From NCBI GenBank assembly GCA_002490705.1, contig DKUO01000020.1:682-36639 (forward strand): a stretch of 35,958 bases of DNA, given 5' to 3'. The stretch comes from Lachnospiraceae bacterium UBA7202 (GTDB lineage Bacteria; Bacillota; Clostridia; Lachnospirales; Lachnospiraceae). This document shows, one piece after another, positions 23,525 through 31,970 of this stretch (position 1 is the stretch's first letter; each line of letters begins with the position of its first letter). Position numbers and translations under genes: made by a program. The notes beneath the pieces were generated by a model. The model was not told the origin of the DNA. It searched no databases and saw nothing but the letters and a program-made list of their open reading frames with translations.

Positions 23525-24034
23525 TCACGCATAGTTCTCACAGTAGAGCACCGGAATCGACGGATCTGTCTGCGCAAGGCTTTTTTGCACGTCAATCACT
23601 CTCTGGTTTTTACTGCCCTTCCAGAGCAGCTTCGTATCCTTTAGGTCGATCATAAATTCCCCGTCCACCAGTACATCCACATATTTCATCACAGGATAGT
23701 GTAAAACGTCTTCCCAACGGTCTCCCGTATACACCCAGACTGTCTTCTCCGGATATTTTTCCCGTATCTCTTCTATCAGATTTCTCACGCCCAGACGGTT
23801 TGCCGAATGGAGCGGATCTCCGCCGGAAAAGGTAATGCCGCTGATATAGGATTTTTCCAACTGATCAAATATCTCCTGCCTGGCCGCTTCGTCGAAGGGA
23901 AGGCCCCCGTCCGGGTCCCATGTGATGGGATTCTGGCACTCCTTACAACAGTGGGAACAGCCTGCGACCCAGAGCACTACCCGCAGACCGTCACCGTTTA
24001 ACATATCATCTTTGGTTATGTTATGATACCTCAT
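23525..24034 (-). CDS. nrdG: Anaerobic ribonucleotide reductase activase (NrdG)
   Basis: This 169-residue radical-SAM activase has the CX3CX2C iron-sulfur motif in CSHCCKEC (residues about 26-33, in VAGCSHCCKECQNP), then SGGDPL for SAM binding and WVYTGDRWE. It places the glycyl radical on NrdD. The start at 24034 (MRYHNITKDDM) is chosen because NrdG proteins begin there and AGGAAGAG precedes it; an in-frame ATG at 24061 sits in a hairpin. It follows nrdD by 43 bases, an interval holding the stem-loop at 24059-24084. It lies upstream of dut in the same operon. It confirms an anaerobic lifestyle. Confidence 0.95.
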   Translation of the reverse strand: MRYHNITKDDMLNGDGLRVVLWVAGCSHCCKECQNPITWDPDGGLPFDEAARQEIFDQLEKSYISGITFSGGDPLHSANRLGVRNLIEEIREKYPEKTVWVYTGDRWEDVLHYPVMKYVDVLVDGEFMIDLKDTKLLWKGSKNQRVIDVQKSLAQTDPSIPVLYCENYA

Positions 24035-24058
24035 AAAATATCTCTCTTCCTTGAATTT

Positions 24059-24084
24059 CATGTGAAAGCCCCTGTTTTCACATG
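24059..24084 (-). promoter_or_regulatory. Intercistronic hairpin between nrdD and nrdG
   Basis: CATGTGAAA (24059-24067) pairs perfectly with TTTCACATG (24076-24084). It overlaps the nrdD stop codon and has no T-tract, so it is more likely an mRNA-stability stem that sets the nrdD to nrdG ratio than a terminator. Confidence 0.55.
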
Positions 24085-26267
24085 CTTTTCCTCTCTGCGA
24101 TCTCGGCCATTTTCGCTTCGCTTAAGCGGGTGTCCCCATGGACACGGGAATAAGCAAGATACCCGTTCATGCGGTCGATCTTCGTCAGATTGCGGCTGCC
24201 GCAGACCGGACAGACGTCCATTTCCAGTTCCTGATGGCCGCAGTCGTCACAGTATGCCAGCGACAGATTGACGCCCTCGTAAAAGCCCATATCCATAGCC
24301 CTGCGGATCAGAGTCTTGATTGCGCCGATATTATAGTCAATCGGATACTTCACATACTGAATCTTTCCGCCGTTTGCCATTTCCCAGAAACGGTACTCCA
24401 GATCCTGCTTTTCAATGGGCGTGATATCCTCCGTCACATGGCAGTGGAAACTGTTAGACACATACTCCTTATCAGACACCCCTTCCACAATGCCGTACTT
24501 CGCCCGGAACTGTTTCACCTGTAAGCCGCAAAGATTCTCTGCCGGCGTCCCGTAAATCGCATATAAATGGCCGTCCTCTTCCTTATATTCATCAATTTTA
24601 TGATTGATATGTTCCAGTACCTCCAGCGCAAAGGCGCCGTCTTCCACCAGAGATTTCCCGTTGTAAAGCTCCTGCAATTCATTAAAAGCCGTGATGCCGA
24701 AACTGGCTGTCGCGGATTTCAAAATCGGCTTGATCTTATCGTGGAGCTGCAAATGCCCGCCTAAGAATCCACCCTCACAATAGGCAAGCGGATTGGTGGA
24801 TGCGCGCATTTCTCCCAGATAAGCGTAGGTTCTGATATGCAGCTGCCTGATCAGATTCAGGTAATAATCCAGCACATCGTAAAAATCCCTGCCCTCCTGC
24901 CTTGCCTTCGCCAAAATCATAGGCAGATGCAGAGAAACCGCACCCACGTTAAATCTGCCCACAAAAACAGGAACATCCTTGTCGTCAGCCGGATGCATAC
25001 CGCCCCGCTCATACCACGGAGACAGGAACGCGCGGCATCCCATGGGTGAAATCACCTTGCCATACTGCTTGTACATACTGGCAATATAACCCTTACCGGT
25101 CAGGCTCAGCCAGTCAGGATACATGGTCTTTGCGGAGCACTTCACGCCCGCCTCGAACACATCCTCCAGCTCCTTGCCGGGGCCGTGCAGATTTTCATCA
25201 TATAGAAATACAATCTTCGGGAATAACACCGGTTTCTTGCATTCTTTCTTTCCCTGTCCCTTTCTGCGCACATTGAGCATCTGAATGGTCGCCATCTTAG
25301 CGAAACGGCCTGTGCCGATTCCCGCCGTCACCGTGATAAAGGGATAATCGCCGCGGCTGCTGGCTACCGTATTAAATTTATATTCCCATCCCTGGAAACC
25401 CTGCTCAAATTCCTTCTTCACATCCGCCAGCGCTTCCGCCTCTGCGGTTTCCTTGTCAATTCCCAGCTTTTTATACTTGGCCACATTTCTCTTATAGGAT
25501 TTTTCCGCATAGGGCTCCAGAATCTTATCCACTTCCGGCACCGTAAAACCGCCGTATTGCTGGCTTGCCGCGCTCAAAACGATATCTCCTATGACATCGA
25601 AAGCAACGTCTAACGTCTTCGGCTCATTGTACCAGATATTACCCATCTCAAAACCGCCGGAAAGCACTTCCGCCACATTGAACAGACAGCAGTTCATGGT
25701 GTCCCTTCTGGCAGACATGTCGTGGACATAGATATAGCCGTCCCTGCATGCCTGAATCTCCTCCGTGGTCATAAAAAATTTCTGATATAATTCCTTATTA
25801 AATTGATTGAAAATGAGGCTGCGCTTCGTGGAAACAAGGGCGCTGTCCGTATTAGCGTTCTCCTTGTCGCCAATGTACATGATTGACTGGCTCTTCTTAT
25901 ATACGTCGTCCATCATGCGCACAAAATCCTGCTTGTAATTGCGGTAATCGCGGTAGCTCTTAGCTACAATCGGCTTTACGTCTTCCAGCGCACTTTCCAC
26001 AATATTGTGCATAATCTGAATAGGAATTTTCTCTTCACCCAGCTCGTTCACCTTATCCACAACGGTCTGGCAAATGTGCCGCTTCTCTTCCTCCGTGAAT
26101 TTTGTGAGGGCGCGATAGGCGCTCTTCCCCACGGCGTCGATGACCTTCTGAACGTTAAACGCCTCCAGACTGCCGTCCTTCTTAATCACCTTTACCCCTT
26201 TTTCCGGCTGATACTGAAGACCGTAATTTTCTGCGTCCGAATGATCTGATTCAAATTTACTACCCAT
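24078..26267 (-). CDS. nrdD: Class III anaerobic ribonucleoside-triphosphate reductase
   Basis: This 729-residue glycyl-radical enzyme reduces ribonucleotides without oxygen. An N-terminal ATP-cone (VKVIKKDGSLEAFNVQKV) provides allosteric control. The C-terminus has a four-cysteine zinc site (CDDCGHQELEMDVCPVC) followed by the radical glycine in MNGYLAY, 28th from the end. The start at 26267 (MGSKFESD) is preferred because GGAGGGG lies just upstream; the ATG at 26309 has no ribosome site. It heads the nrdD-nrdG-dut operon. A perfect-spacing promoter and two NrdR-like boxes stand upstream, so it is probably repressed by NrdR when dATP is high. Confidence 0.96.
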   Translation of the reverse strand: MGSKFESDHSDAENYGLQYQPEKGVKVIKKDGSLEAFNVQKVIDAVGKSAYRALTKFTEEEKRHICQTVVDKVNELGEEKIPIQIMHNIVESALEDVKPIVAKSYRDYRNYKQDFVRMMDDVYKKSQSIMYIGDKENANTDSALVSTKRSLIFNQFNKELYQKFFMTTEEIQACRDGYIYVHDMSARRDTMNCCLFNVAEVLSGGFEMGNIWYNEPKTLDVAFDVIGDIVLSAASQQYGGFTVPEVDKILEPYAEKSYKRNVAKYKKLGIDKETAEAEALADVKKEFEQGFQGWEYKFNTVASSRGDYPFITVTAGIGTGRFAKMATIQMLNVRRKGQGKKECKKPVLFPKIVFLYDENLHGPGKELEDVFEAGVKCSAKTMYPDWLSLTGKGYIASMYKQYGKVISPMGCRAFLSPWYERGGMHPADDKDVPVFVGRFNVGAVSLHLPMILAKARQEGRDFYDVLDYYLNLIRQLHIRTYAYLGEMRASTNPLAYCEGGFLGGHLQLHDKIKPILKSATASFGITAFNELQELYNGKSLVEDGAFALEVLEHINHKIDEYKEEDGHLYAIYGTPAENLCGLQVKQFRAKYGIVEGVSDKEYVSNSFHCHVTEDITPIEKQDLEYRFWEMANGGKIQYVKYPIDYNIGAIKTLIRRAMDMGFYEGVNLSLAYCDDCGHQELEMDVCPVCGSRNLTKIDRMNGYLAYSRVHGDTRLSEAKMAEIAERKSM

Positions 26268-26314
26268 TTTCCCCTCCATGGCCTTATCTGTTTGCAATCT
26301 ATCTGCCATTATTT

Positions 26315-26360
26315 ATACAAAATATAGTGTCAGTTAACATAATAGCACAATATATTGCGG
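26315..26360 (-). promoter_or_regulatory. Tandem NrdR boxes upstream of nrdD
   Basis: On the minus strand two 16-base sites fit the NrdR consensus (acaCwAtATaTwGtgt): CCGCAATATATTGTGC (26345-26360) and ACACTATATTTTGTAT (26315-26330). Their centres are 30 bases apart, close to three helical turns as in known nrd promoters. They lie just past the predicted start site. The nrdR gene is not in the window. Confidence 0.8.
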
Positions 26361-26369
26361 TTTATGATC

Positions 26370-26398
26370 AGTATACGGCAAGAAGGATGTTATGTCAA
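26370..26398 (-). promoter_or_regulatory. Sigma-A promoter of the nrdD operon
   Basis: On the minus strand the consensus TTGACA (26393-26398) is 17 bases from TATACT (26370-26375). A weaker second pair (TTGTGC, 18 bases, TATATT) overlaps the NrdR boxes. Confidence 0.85.
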
Positions 26399-26433
26399 TG
26401 TCGCATTCATGAAAACCGTCATTAAAAAATAAC

Positions 26434-26465
26434 AAAAAGGAATATGTCATTTTGTGACATATTCC
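26434..26465 (-). terminator. Rho-independent terminator of the WYL regulator operon
   Basis: GGAATATGTCA (26439-26449) pairs perfectly with TGACATATTCC (26455-26465). On the minus strand it is followed by TTTTTG and TTATTTTTT. It begins 14 bases after the WYL gene stop and separates it from nrdD. Confidence 0.9.
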
Positions 26466-26478
26466 AAAAATAAATTTG

Positions 26479-27480
26479 TCAACCCTGTTTTTTCTCATAT
26501 TGGGCAAGAGTTTCCCGCAAATGCTTCCGATATGCCTCAGCCACTGACTCCGGCGCAAGAATTTCGGCGCCTGTTCCCAAGCCCGTCAACCAGCCGAAAA
26601 ACTGACCGCTGACCGCCACATTTACCCTTGCGGAAAAATGTCCGCTGTCTCTGGTGCGGATGGACACCTCCTTACCAAAACGGTCCATCACCACACCGAT
26701 CAGGTTATTTTCAAACAGTAACGTGACAATTTCCTCTTTTCCTCCGTACATGCCGAAGGTTTTATTTGCATAGTCCGCAATATCAAAACGCTGGAAGAGC
26801 GCCGCCCCCTCTCTCTTTTCCTCCAAAATCCCGATCTTCGCCATTTTGTCGACCCGGAAATGTTTGATCTTGTCCTCCCCGCTGTCATGGGCAATCAGAT
26901 AATAGTATTCGTCCTTACAGGTAAGCGCCCACGGGCTGACAATATAAGGTTTTCCGTCCCTGCGCGGCACAAGCTCTTTGCGCAGATTCCATTCCAGATA
27001 TTGAAAAGAAATCTGCCGGTTGTTCTGGATCGCCCTGTGAATATCGTCCACCACATAATAAATACTCTCATTGGCCGTCTTTATGCGGTTTGCCACATAT
27101 ACCTGCCGCTGGAGCTGTCCTGCCTCCGCCTTTGAGGCCAGTTTCTCAATCTTGGAAATCAATTCCCTCGATTTATTGACTGTCAGAAAACGGGACGCCT
27201 GCACCGTCTCAACCAGAAGCTTTAGCTCCGCCAGTTCAAAATCCCGCCCGGCCAGATAATAACCGCCGCCCGTCTTTGCTTTCACCAGCACAATATCATA
27301 GCCGAAATCAATGAGCTGCGCAATATCGTCGTAGATACTCTTTCTTTCCGCCTTGATATCGTAGACCGCCAGCGCGTCAATCAACGCCTGTGCGCTCAGG
27401 CAGTGCTCCTCGTCGGACTGCTCCGTCAAAATTTTTACCAGATATAACAGTTTTAGTTTCTGTTTTGCAGATTTCGCCAT
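26479..27480 (-). CDS. WYL-domain transcriptional regulator (YafY family)
   Basis: This 333-residue regulator has an N-terminal winged helix-turn-helix (KLKLLYLVKILTE, then LSAQALIDALAVYDIKAERKSIYDDI) and a central WYL domain (ISFQYLEWNLRKEL, then PYIVSPWALTCKDEYYYLIAH) with the basic HFRVDKM motif. A C-terminal WCX domain ends near AEAYRKHL. WYL proteins sense nucleic acid or nucleotides and regulate DNA damage, CRISPR or metabolic genes. It begins 4 bases after the HAD phosphatase gene, with CAGGAG in the end of that gene, so the two are coexpressed. Targets are unknown; its placement just upstream of the nucleotide-reductase operon is suggestive only. Confidence 0.9.
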   Translation of the reverse strand: MAKSAKQKLKLLYLVKILTEQSDEEHCLSAQALIDALAVYDIKAERKSIYDDIAQLIDFGYDIVLVKAKTGGGYYLAGRDFELAELKLLVETVQASRFLTVNKSRELISKIEKLASKAEAGQLQRQVYVANRIKTANESIYYVVDDIHRAIQNNRQISFQYLEWNLRKELVPRRDGKPYIVSPWALTCKDEYYYLIAHDSGEDKIKHFRVDKMAKIGILEEKREGAALFQRFDIADYANKTFGMYGGKEEIVTLLFENNLIGVVMDRFGKEVSIRTRDSGHFSARVNVAVSGQFFGWLTGLGTGAEILAPESVAEAYRKHLRETLAQYEKKQG

Positions 27481-27484
27481 CGTC

Positions 27485-28183
27485 CTACTCCTGTTCCAAT
27501 ATCAGCATCAAATCTTTCAAATGACAAATCTCGTAATCCGTCCGCACGTCCACATCCTTTTCCCTGTTCTCCGGATTAAACCAGCATGCGGTAATGCCTG
27601 CATTTTCCGCTCCTCTCATGTCGCTGGTTAAAGAATCTCCCACCAGAATGCATTCCTCTCTTGAGACGTCCGGCAGCGCCGCAAAGCAGGCGTCAAAGTA
27701 TTCTTTCATGGGCTTCGGATATCCCATCACCTCTGAGACAAACACGCCGTCCATAATCCGGTCAAGCCCGGAGCGTTTCATCTTGCTCGCCTGCGTCGCA
27801 TTGACGCCATTGGTTACCACATACTGCCGATAGCCCTTTTCCTTTAACAGTGTGACCAGCTCCTTCGCGCCGTCCATATAAAAGAAAACATTGCCCAGCT
27901 CCTGTTGATAATCCGCGTTTATCTCCTCCGGTTTCACCCGATTGATCCCCAGCTCTTCAAATAAAGTCCGAAACCTTCCCACGGTCACCTGCTCCTTGGT
28001 AAGCTCGCCCGATTCCAGACGGAGCCAGTAACTTCTGTTAATCGCCTCATAGCGCGCCGCAATTTCTTCGTTCATTTCTAATCCATACTGCGCGAACACC
28101 GCCCGCAGCGCATGATCCATAGCCAGATCAAAATTGAGCAGCGTCTGATCTAGGTCCCAAAAGATGGTTGTGTATTTTCCCAT
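27485..28183 (-). CDS. HAD-family pyrimidine nucleotidase (YjjG type)
   Basis: This 232-residue HAD phosphatase has the nucleophile motif FWDLDQTLLNFD, motif II TNGVNATQ, the motif III lysine in GYPKPMKEYF and the motif IV aspartates in ILVGDSLTSDMRGAENAG. The family dephosphorylates nucleoside monophosphates, including damaged pyrimidines such as 5-halo-dUMP, in nucleotide-pool cleaning. The second in-frame ATG (28183) is chosen because AGGA lies 6 bases upstream, while the first (28189) leaves no room for a ribosome site. The WYL regulator gene follows 4 bases later. Near nrdDG and dut, it fits a nucleotide-metabolism neighbourhood. The family is sure; the substrate is inferred. Confidence 0.88.
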   Translation of the reverse strand: MGKYTTIFWDLDQTLLNFDLAMDHALRAVFAQYGLEMNEEIAARYEAINRSYWLRLESGELTKEQVTVGRFRTLFEELGINRVKPEEINADYQQELGNVFFYMDGAKELVTLLKEKGYRQYVVTNGVNATQASKMKRSGLDRIMDGVFVSEVMGYPKPMKEYFDACFAALPDVSREECILVGDSLTSDMRGAENAGITACWFNPENREKDVDVRTDYEICHLKDLMLILEQE

Positions 28184-28204
28184 TTCCATTCCTCATGCAA
28201 GAAA

Positions 28205-28226
28205 GGGTGTTCACCGTGGAACACCC
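28205..28226 (-). terminator. Terminator after the 58-residue membrane protein
   Basis: GGGTGTTC (28205-28212) pairs with GAACACCC (28219-28226). The minus strand continues TTTCTT. It separates the long purine/RNase H operon from the HAD-WYL pair. Confidence 0.75.
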
Positions 28227-28256
28227 TTCCGATTTCTTTCTCAATCAATTTTCACA

Positions 28257-28433
28257 CTAAGCCGTCGTGCTGCCGTCCGCCGCATCTGCGTGCGCCTCCG
28301 AAGCCGCCTTGGCGTCCTTACTCTTTCTCCACTTCACGCCGATCACGCACGCAACAATCACCAGCGCAACAATAAAAGCGAAGCATAACAGATACGATAA
28401 AAAAGCATTTACAAATAAAATTAAATTCGTCAT
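28257..28433 (-). CDS. 58-residue single-pass membrane protein
   Basis: The ORF starts MTNLILFVNAFLSYLLCFAF, with a hydrophobic helix of about 30 residues (4-33), a basic WRKSKD stop-transfer segment and an Ala-rich tail. AAGGATGGGG precedes the ATG and a terminator follows the stop at once, which supports a real gene. Short proteins of this shape are common in Lachnospiraceae and are sometimes misnamed in databases (from memory, as vanadium nitrogenase). The function is unknown. It follows rnhA by 59 bases on the same strand. Confidence 0.65.
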   Translation of the reverse strand: MTNLILFVNAFLSYLLCFAFIVALVIVACVIGVKWRKSKDAKAASEAHADAADGSTTA

Positions 28434-28492
28434 CTTTCCCCATCCTTCTCTTTCCGATTATTCCGATTACACTATAATTATGATACCACCAA

Positions 28493-28963
28493 TCAAAGGG
28501 AATCGTCAAGTAAATCTGTGCCGTCCGCCGCCGTGGTTGCCAGCTTATCACACCGCTCATTTTCCGGGTGCCCATCGTGCCCCTTCACCCACTGAAAGGT
28601 AACCCGGTGGGGTTCCATTGCCCGAAGCAGACGTTCCCATAAATCCACGTTTTTGACCGGTTTATTTCCGGCCGTCTTCCAACCCTTTTTCAGCCATCCG
28701 TCAATCCAGTTCTGATTAAAGGCATCCGTCATATATTTTGAGTCGGAAATCAGCAGAACCTCGCAGGGTTTTGTGAGCGCCTCCAGCCCCACAATCGCCG
28801 CCATCAGTTCCATGCGGTTGTTGGTCGTCTTCTTATACCCTGCCGAATACTCCCGTTCATGTAATGTGCCCTTGCTGTCAATATATTGCAGGACAGCACC
28901 GTACCCGCCCGGGCCTTCCGGATTGCCGCGCGCCGCCCCGTCCGTGTAAATGGTAACCTTCAT
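28493..28963 (-). CDS. rnhA: Ribonuclease HI
   Basis: This 156-residue RNase HI cuts the RNA strand of RNA-DNA hybrids. The four catalytic acids are visible: D8 (IYTDGAARGNPG-like start), E52 (NNRMEL), D74 (ISDSKY) and D139 (NERCDKLA), plus H129 (VKGHDGH) and the basic handle region (WLKKGWKTAGNKPVKN). The length matches the E. coli enzyme (155). GAGGAG precedes the ATG. It begins 14 bases after the stop of the MutS-like ATPase gene, placing it at the end of a DNA-maintenance and purine operon. Confidence 0.97.
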   Translation of the reverse strand: MKVTIYTDGAARGNPEGPGGYGAVLQYIDSKGTLHEREYSAGYKKTTNNRMELMAAIVGLEALTKPCEVLLISDSKYMTDAFNQNWIDGWLKKGWKTAGNKPVKNVDLWERLLRAMEPHRVTFQWVKGHDGHPENERCDKLATTAADGTDLLDDSL

Positions 28964-28977
28964 CGCATTTTACTCCT

Positions 28978-30663
28978 CTACTCCCACTGCCCGCTCTCCA
29001 GAAAACGTTCCGCCATGGCTTCCGCCTCTGCGATCATATTTTCCTCATATCCCAGCATCTTAAGCAGCGCAATCGCATTGCGGGAAACTGCCGGGCCCTC
29101 CAACAATTTATAAGGAAAGGAAATATCATTTTCTTCAATCCTCTCCTCAAAATGATAGTTGTGGTACTCCCTCTCCAAAAGTCTGGTGAGCTCCACATCA
29201 TGGGTGGCCGCAAAACATAATGTCCCCTCCGCCGCCAGCATTTTCATAATCTGCGTGGAGGCCGCGATCCGCTCCACCGTGTTGGTTCCCCGAAGCACCT
29301 CATCCACAAAGCATAACACCGGAGGGCCGCTTCTTTTCACCTGATCCAGAATTCGTTTGATGGACTTAATCTCCACCATATAATAGCTGTCGCCGCCCGA
29401 CAGATCATCCCGCAGGGACATGGAGGAAAACAGCCGGAAAAAGGGCGCTTCATAATAAGAGGCCGGACAGGTGTGGATGGTCTGAGAAAGCAGCGCCGCC
29501 GTTGCCACCGCCCGAAGAAATGTGGATTTTCCCGATGCGTTTGACCCCGTCAACAGCACACCCCTGCTGACCGAAAGCGAATTTTTCACCGGATTCTCCA
29601 AAAAGGGATGGTACAGCTCCTCCACCCGCAAAGAAATCTCCGGACTTTCCTCATAGTGCAGCTTCGGCACACAATATCCTTCTCCAAGGCTTGTCCGATA
29701 TTCGCCTGCCACTACCACCGTTTCCATCCGGCCCAAAAGCGTGATCATTTCGTCAATCTCGTCCATATGTCCCCGAACCGCCAGGAGGGCCCGGTTGAAC
29801 TGAATCAGATCAAAATAAAAAAGCATGCGCAGATAATCCAATACCACTTCCAGCGGATTTCCCGTCCCCGTCTCCGAGGAAATCACCAGATAGGAGCTTC
29901 TCAGAAACCCTTTCAGCTTTCGGTAACATTCCCGCAGCCTTTCCTGCTCTTTGGAGAAAACCGCAATCTCCTTCTGTTTCATTTCCGCCACGCCGGTAAG
30001 CAGCCTGCGAATATACCGAAAACTGCTGATATAAGGCTCTATCTCCTTATATTCTTTGAAGTAATTGATCAGGTTGTGGCACAGAACAAGCAGCAGGAGA
30101 ACGGTTCCCACCGGTATGGAAAACCACATCGCTCCCACAGAAACCAAAACGGCCAAATCCCAAAGAAAATATTTACCGCTTTTCCGCTCTCCCAGAAGAT
30201 CCAGATGATCTAAATATTCATAGATCGAAAACTTCCGCATTCTGCCCATCCGGTAAAAGACTCCCTGGACTCTGTGTCTTTCCTCCTCATGTTCCATGAA
30301 AAAGCGGATTTGTTCCTCCGCCTTCTCCATCTGCGCCTCGTCGCAAACAGGCGTCCGCAGTCTGTAATACAGGTACTCGTCCCCCGCTGCGCTCAGAGAG
30401 GTGTTGATCCGCTGATACAGCTCGTCCATATGCAGATCGTTCCATGTGATATCATCAATCTGCCCGTCCGTCCGGTGTTTTTGATAATACATGCCGATAT
30501 GGCCCATTTCTTCTACGCCGTACTTCCGATCGCTTCCCCTGCCATATCCCTGATACAGCTTTTCCAGCATTCTCTTTTGGAAATTCCTGCTGTTGCTATA
30601 TTCGATTCCCATGAAAAGCACAATCAAAAAGACAATCATGCCCGCAAAAAACAAAGCGTCCAT
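28978..30663 (-). CDS. Transmembrane MutS-like ATPase
   Basis: This 561-residue protein ends in a MutS domain V ATPase: Walker A GSNASGKST (373-381), SLRDDLSGGDSYY (416-428), Walker B VLCFVDE (449-455) with LRGTN, and ATHD. The MutS mismatch-binding N-terminal domain is missing; instead there is one membrane helix (4-20) and a pair near 166-197, with a partial lever region before the ATPase. This marks the membrane-anchored MutS-like subfamily, which is common in Firmicutes and of unknown role. It starts 2 bases after the deaminase stop and is followed by rnhA. It is unlikely to perform classical mismatch repair. Confidence 0.88.
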   Translation of the reverse strand: MDALFFAGMIVFLIVLFMGIEYSNSRNFQKRMLEKLYQGYGRGSDRKYGVEEMGHIGMYYQKHRTDGQIDDITWNDLHMDELYQRINTSLSAAGDEYLYYRLRTPVCDEAQMEKAEEQIRFFMEHEEERHRVQGVFYRMGRMRKFSIYEYLDHLDLLGERKSGKYFLWDLAVLVSVGAMWFSIPVGTVLLLLVLCHNLINYFKEYKEIEPYISSFRYIRRLLTGVAEMKQKEIAVFSKEQERLRECYRKLKGFLRSSYLVISSETGTGNPLEVVLDYLRMLFYFDLIQFNRALLAVRGHMDEIDEMITLLGRMETVVVAGEYRTSLGEGYCVPKLHYEESPEISLRVEELYHPFLENPVKNSLSVSRGVLLTGSNASGKSTFLRAVATAALLSQTIHTCPASYYEAPFFRLFSSMSLRDDLSGGDSYYMVEIKSIKRILDQVKRSGPPVLCFVDEVLRGTNTVERIAASTQIMKMLAAEGTLCFAATHDVELTRLLEREYHNYHFEERIEENDISFPYKLLEGPAVSRNAIALLKMLGYEENMIAEAEAMAERFLESGQWE

Positions 30664-30665
30664 TT

Positions 30666-31970
30666 TCAGCCGAGATCCGTTACAATCTCGTTTGCCTTTC
30701 TGTAAATTTCTTCCACATCATACTCCTTGGTAAACTGCCCGTTCTCGTACAGAATTTTGCCACGGATCATTGTCATTTTTACATTTTGCTTACTGCCGCT
30801 GTAAACCAGATTTTTCGGAATGTTATTGATGGGCTGCATATTTGGCTGGTTCAGGTCAATCATAATGATATCCGCCTGCTTTCCCTTCGCCAGCACATCC
30901 GCATCCGGCAGATTCATGGCCTTTGCACCGTTTACGGTAGCCATTTTCAAAACTTCCAGTGCATCCACCGCCGCCGCGTCCTGCTCCCTCAACTTGGCCA
31001 GCCCTGTCACCAGAAACATTTCCCGGAACATATCAAGGCAATTATTGCTGGCCGGACCGTCCGTGCCGATCGCCACGTTAATTCCCCGCTTCAAATACTC
31101 TGAAATGGGCGCGATGCCGCTGGCAAGCTTCATGTTGGAAGCCGGATTGGTCACTGCGCTCAGCTGTTTTTTCTGCATAATATCCAGATCCTTATCCTCC
31201 ATCCAGACACAGTGATAACCGCCGCCGCCATAATCAAACATGCCAATTGAGTCCAAAAGCTGAAGCGGCGTTACCCCGTAACGCTCCTTGCAGCCTTCCA
31301 CCTCCGGTTTTGTCTCGGCAAGATGCGCAAAAACCGGTGCCTGATACTTGTGCGCCATAGCCGCCACCTGTTCCAGAAGCGCCCTGGAGCAGGTATACTC
31401 TGCATGAAACCCAATAAAATAGGAATGCAGAGGATCTAACTGATTCAGCGTATGATACCGTTCCTCCATCTTCGCAAGGGAATCCTCGAATCCCTCCTGT
31501 CCGCTTACAGCGCCGACCTGCACACACCGCATTCCCATCTCCACACAGGCCTTCGCCGTAGTCTCCGGCGTCAGATACATGTCAAAAACAGAAGTAATGC
31601 CGCTGGTCAAATACTCCAAAACCGCTAACCTCGTAAGATGATAAATCATTTCTCCGTCAAGCTTCGCCTCCATCGGAAAGACCTGATTATTCAACCATTC
31701 CGCGAGCGGCAGATCATCCGCTCTGGAGCGGAGAAACGTCATGGCCGAATGGGTATGCGCATTCTTAAAGCCCGGCATCAAAAGATTCCCCTCACAGTCG
31801 ATTTCCCGATCCCAAAGAATGCTCTCCAGCGAAAGCGACCTACAGATTGCCGCCGCATCGCCTCCCTGTCCCACATAGAGAACCTTATCCTCCTGCACCC
31901 AGAGCTCACCCTCTATGAGATCCGTTGTCTCCATGGTCAGGATCTTCGCGTTATAAAATCTGTAATTCAT
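30666..31970 (-). CDS. mtaD: S-adenosylhomocysteine/methylthioadenosine deaminase
   Basis: This 434-residue amidohydrolase has the zinc ligands H72 and H74 (AHTHSAMTFLR), H216 (FAHLAET) and D304 (IGTDGPASNN), and substrate-site H189 (FHAEYT) and H253 (YHCVW). Motifs match the MtaD/SsnA group that deaminates SAH or MTA to the inosyl compounds. The ATG overlaps the stop of the AlbA_2-like gene (ATGA, 31967-31970), implying coupled translation. Upstream purine nucleoside phosphorylase and this deaminase would recycle purines from SAM by-products. An alternative is guanine or another N-heterocycle deaminase; the SAH/MTA type is the better fit. Confidence 0.85.
   Translation of the reverse strand: MNYRFYNAKILTMETTDLIEGELWVQEDKVLYVGQGGDAAAICRSLSLESILWDREIDCEGNLLMPGFKNAHTHSAMTFLRSRADDLPLAEWLNNQVFPMEAKLDGEMIYHLTRLAVLEYLTSGITSVFDMYLTPETTAKACVEMGMRCVQVGAVSGQEGFEDSLAKMEERYHTLNQLDPLHSYFIGFHAEYTCSRALLEQVAAMAHKYQAPVFAHLAETKPEVEGCKERYGVTPLQLLDSIGMFDYGGGGYHCVWMEDKDLDIMQKKQLSAVTNPASNMKLASGIAPISEYLKRGINVAIGTDGPASNNCLDMFREMFLVTGLAKLREQDAAAVDALEVLKMATVNGAKAMNLPDADVLAKGKQADIIMIDLNQPNMQPINNIPKNLVYSGSKQNVKMTMIRGKILYENGQFTKEYDVEEIYRKANEIVTDLG

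Noticed and set aside
30666..31970. Guanine or cytosine deaminase identity for the amidohydrolase
   Set aside because: The HTHSAM, FHAEYT and GTDGPASNN motifs and the total length fit the MtaD/SAH deaminase group better.
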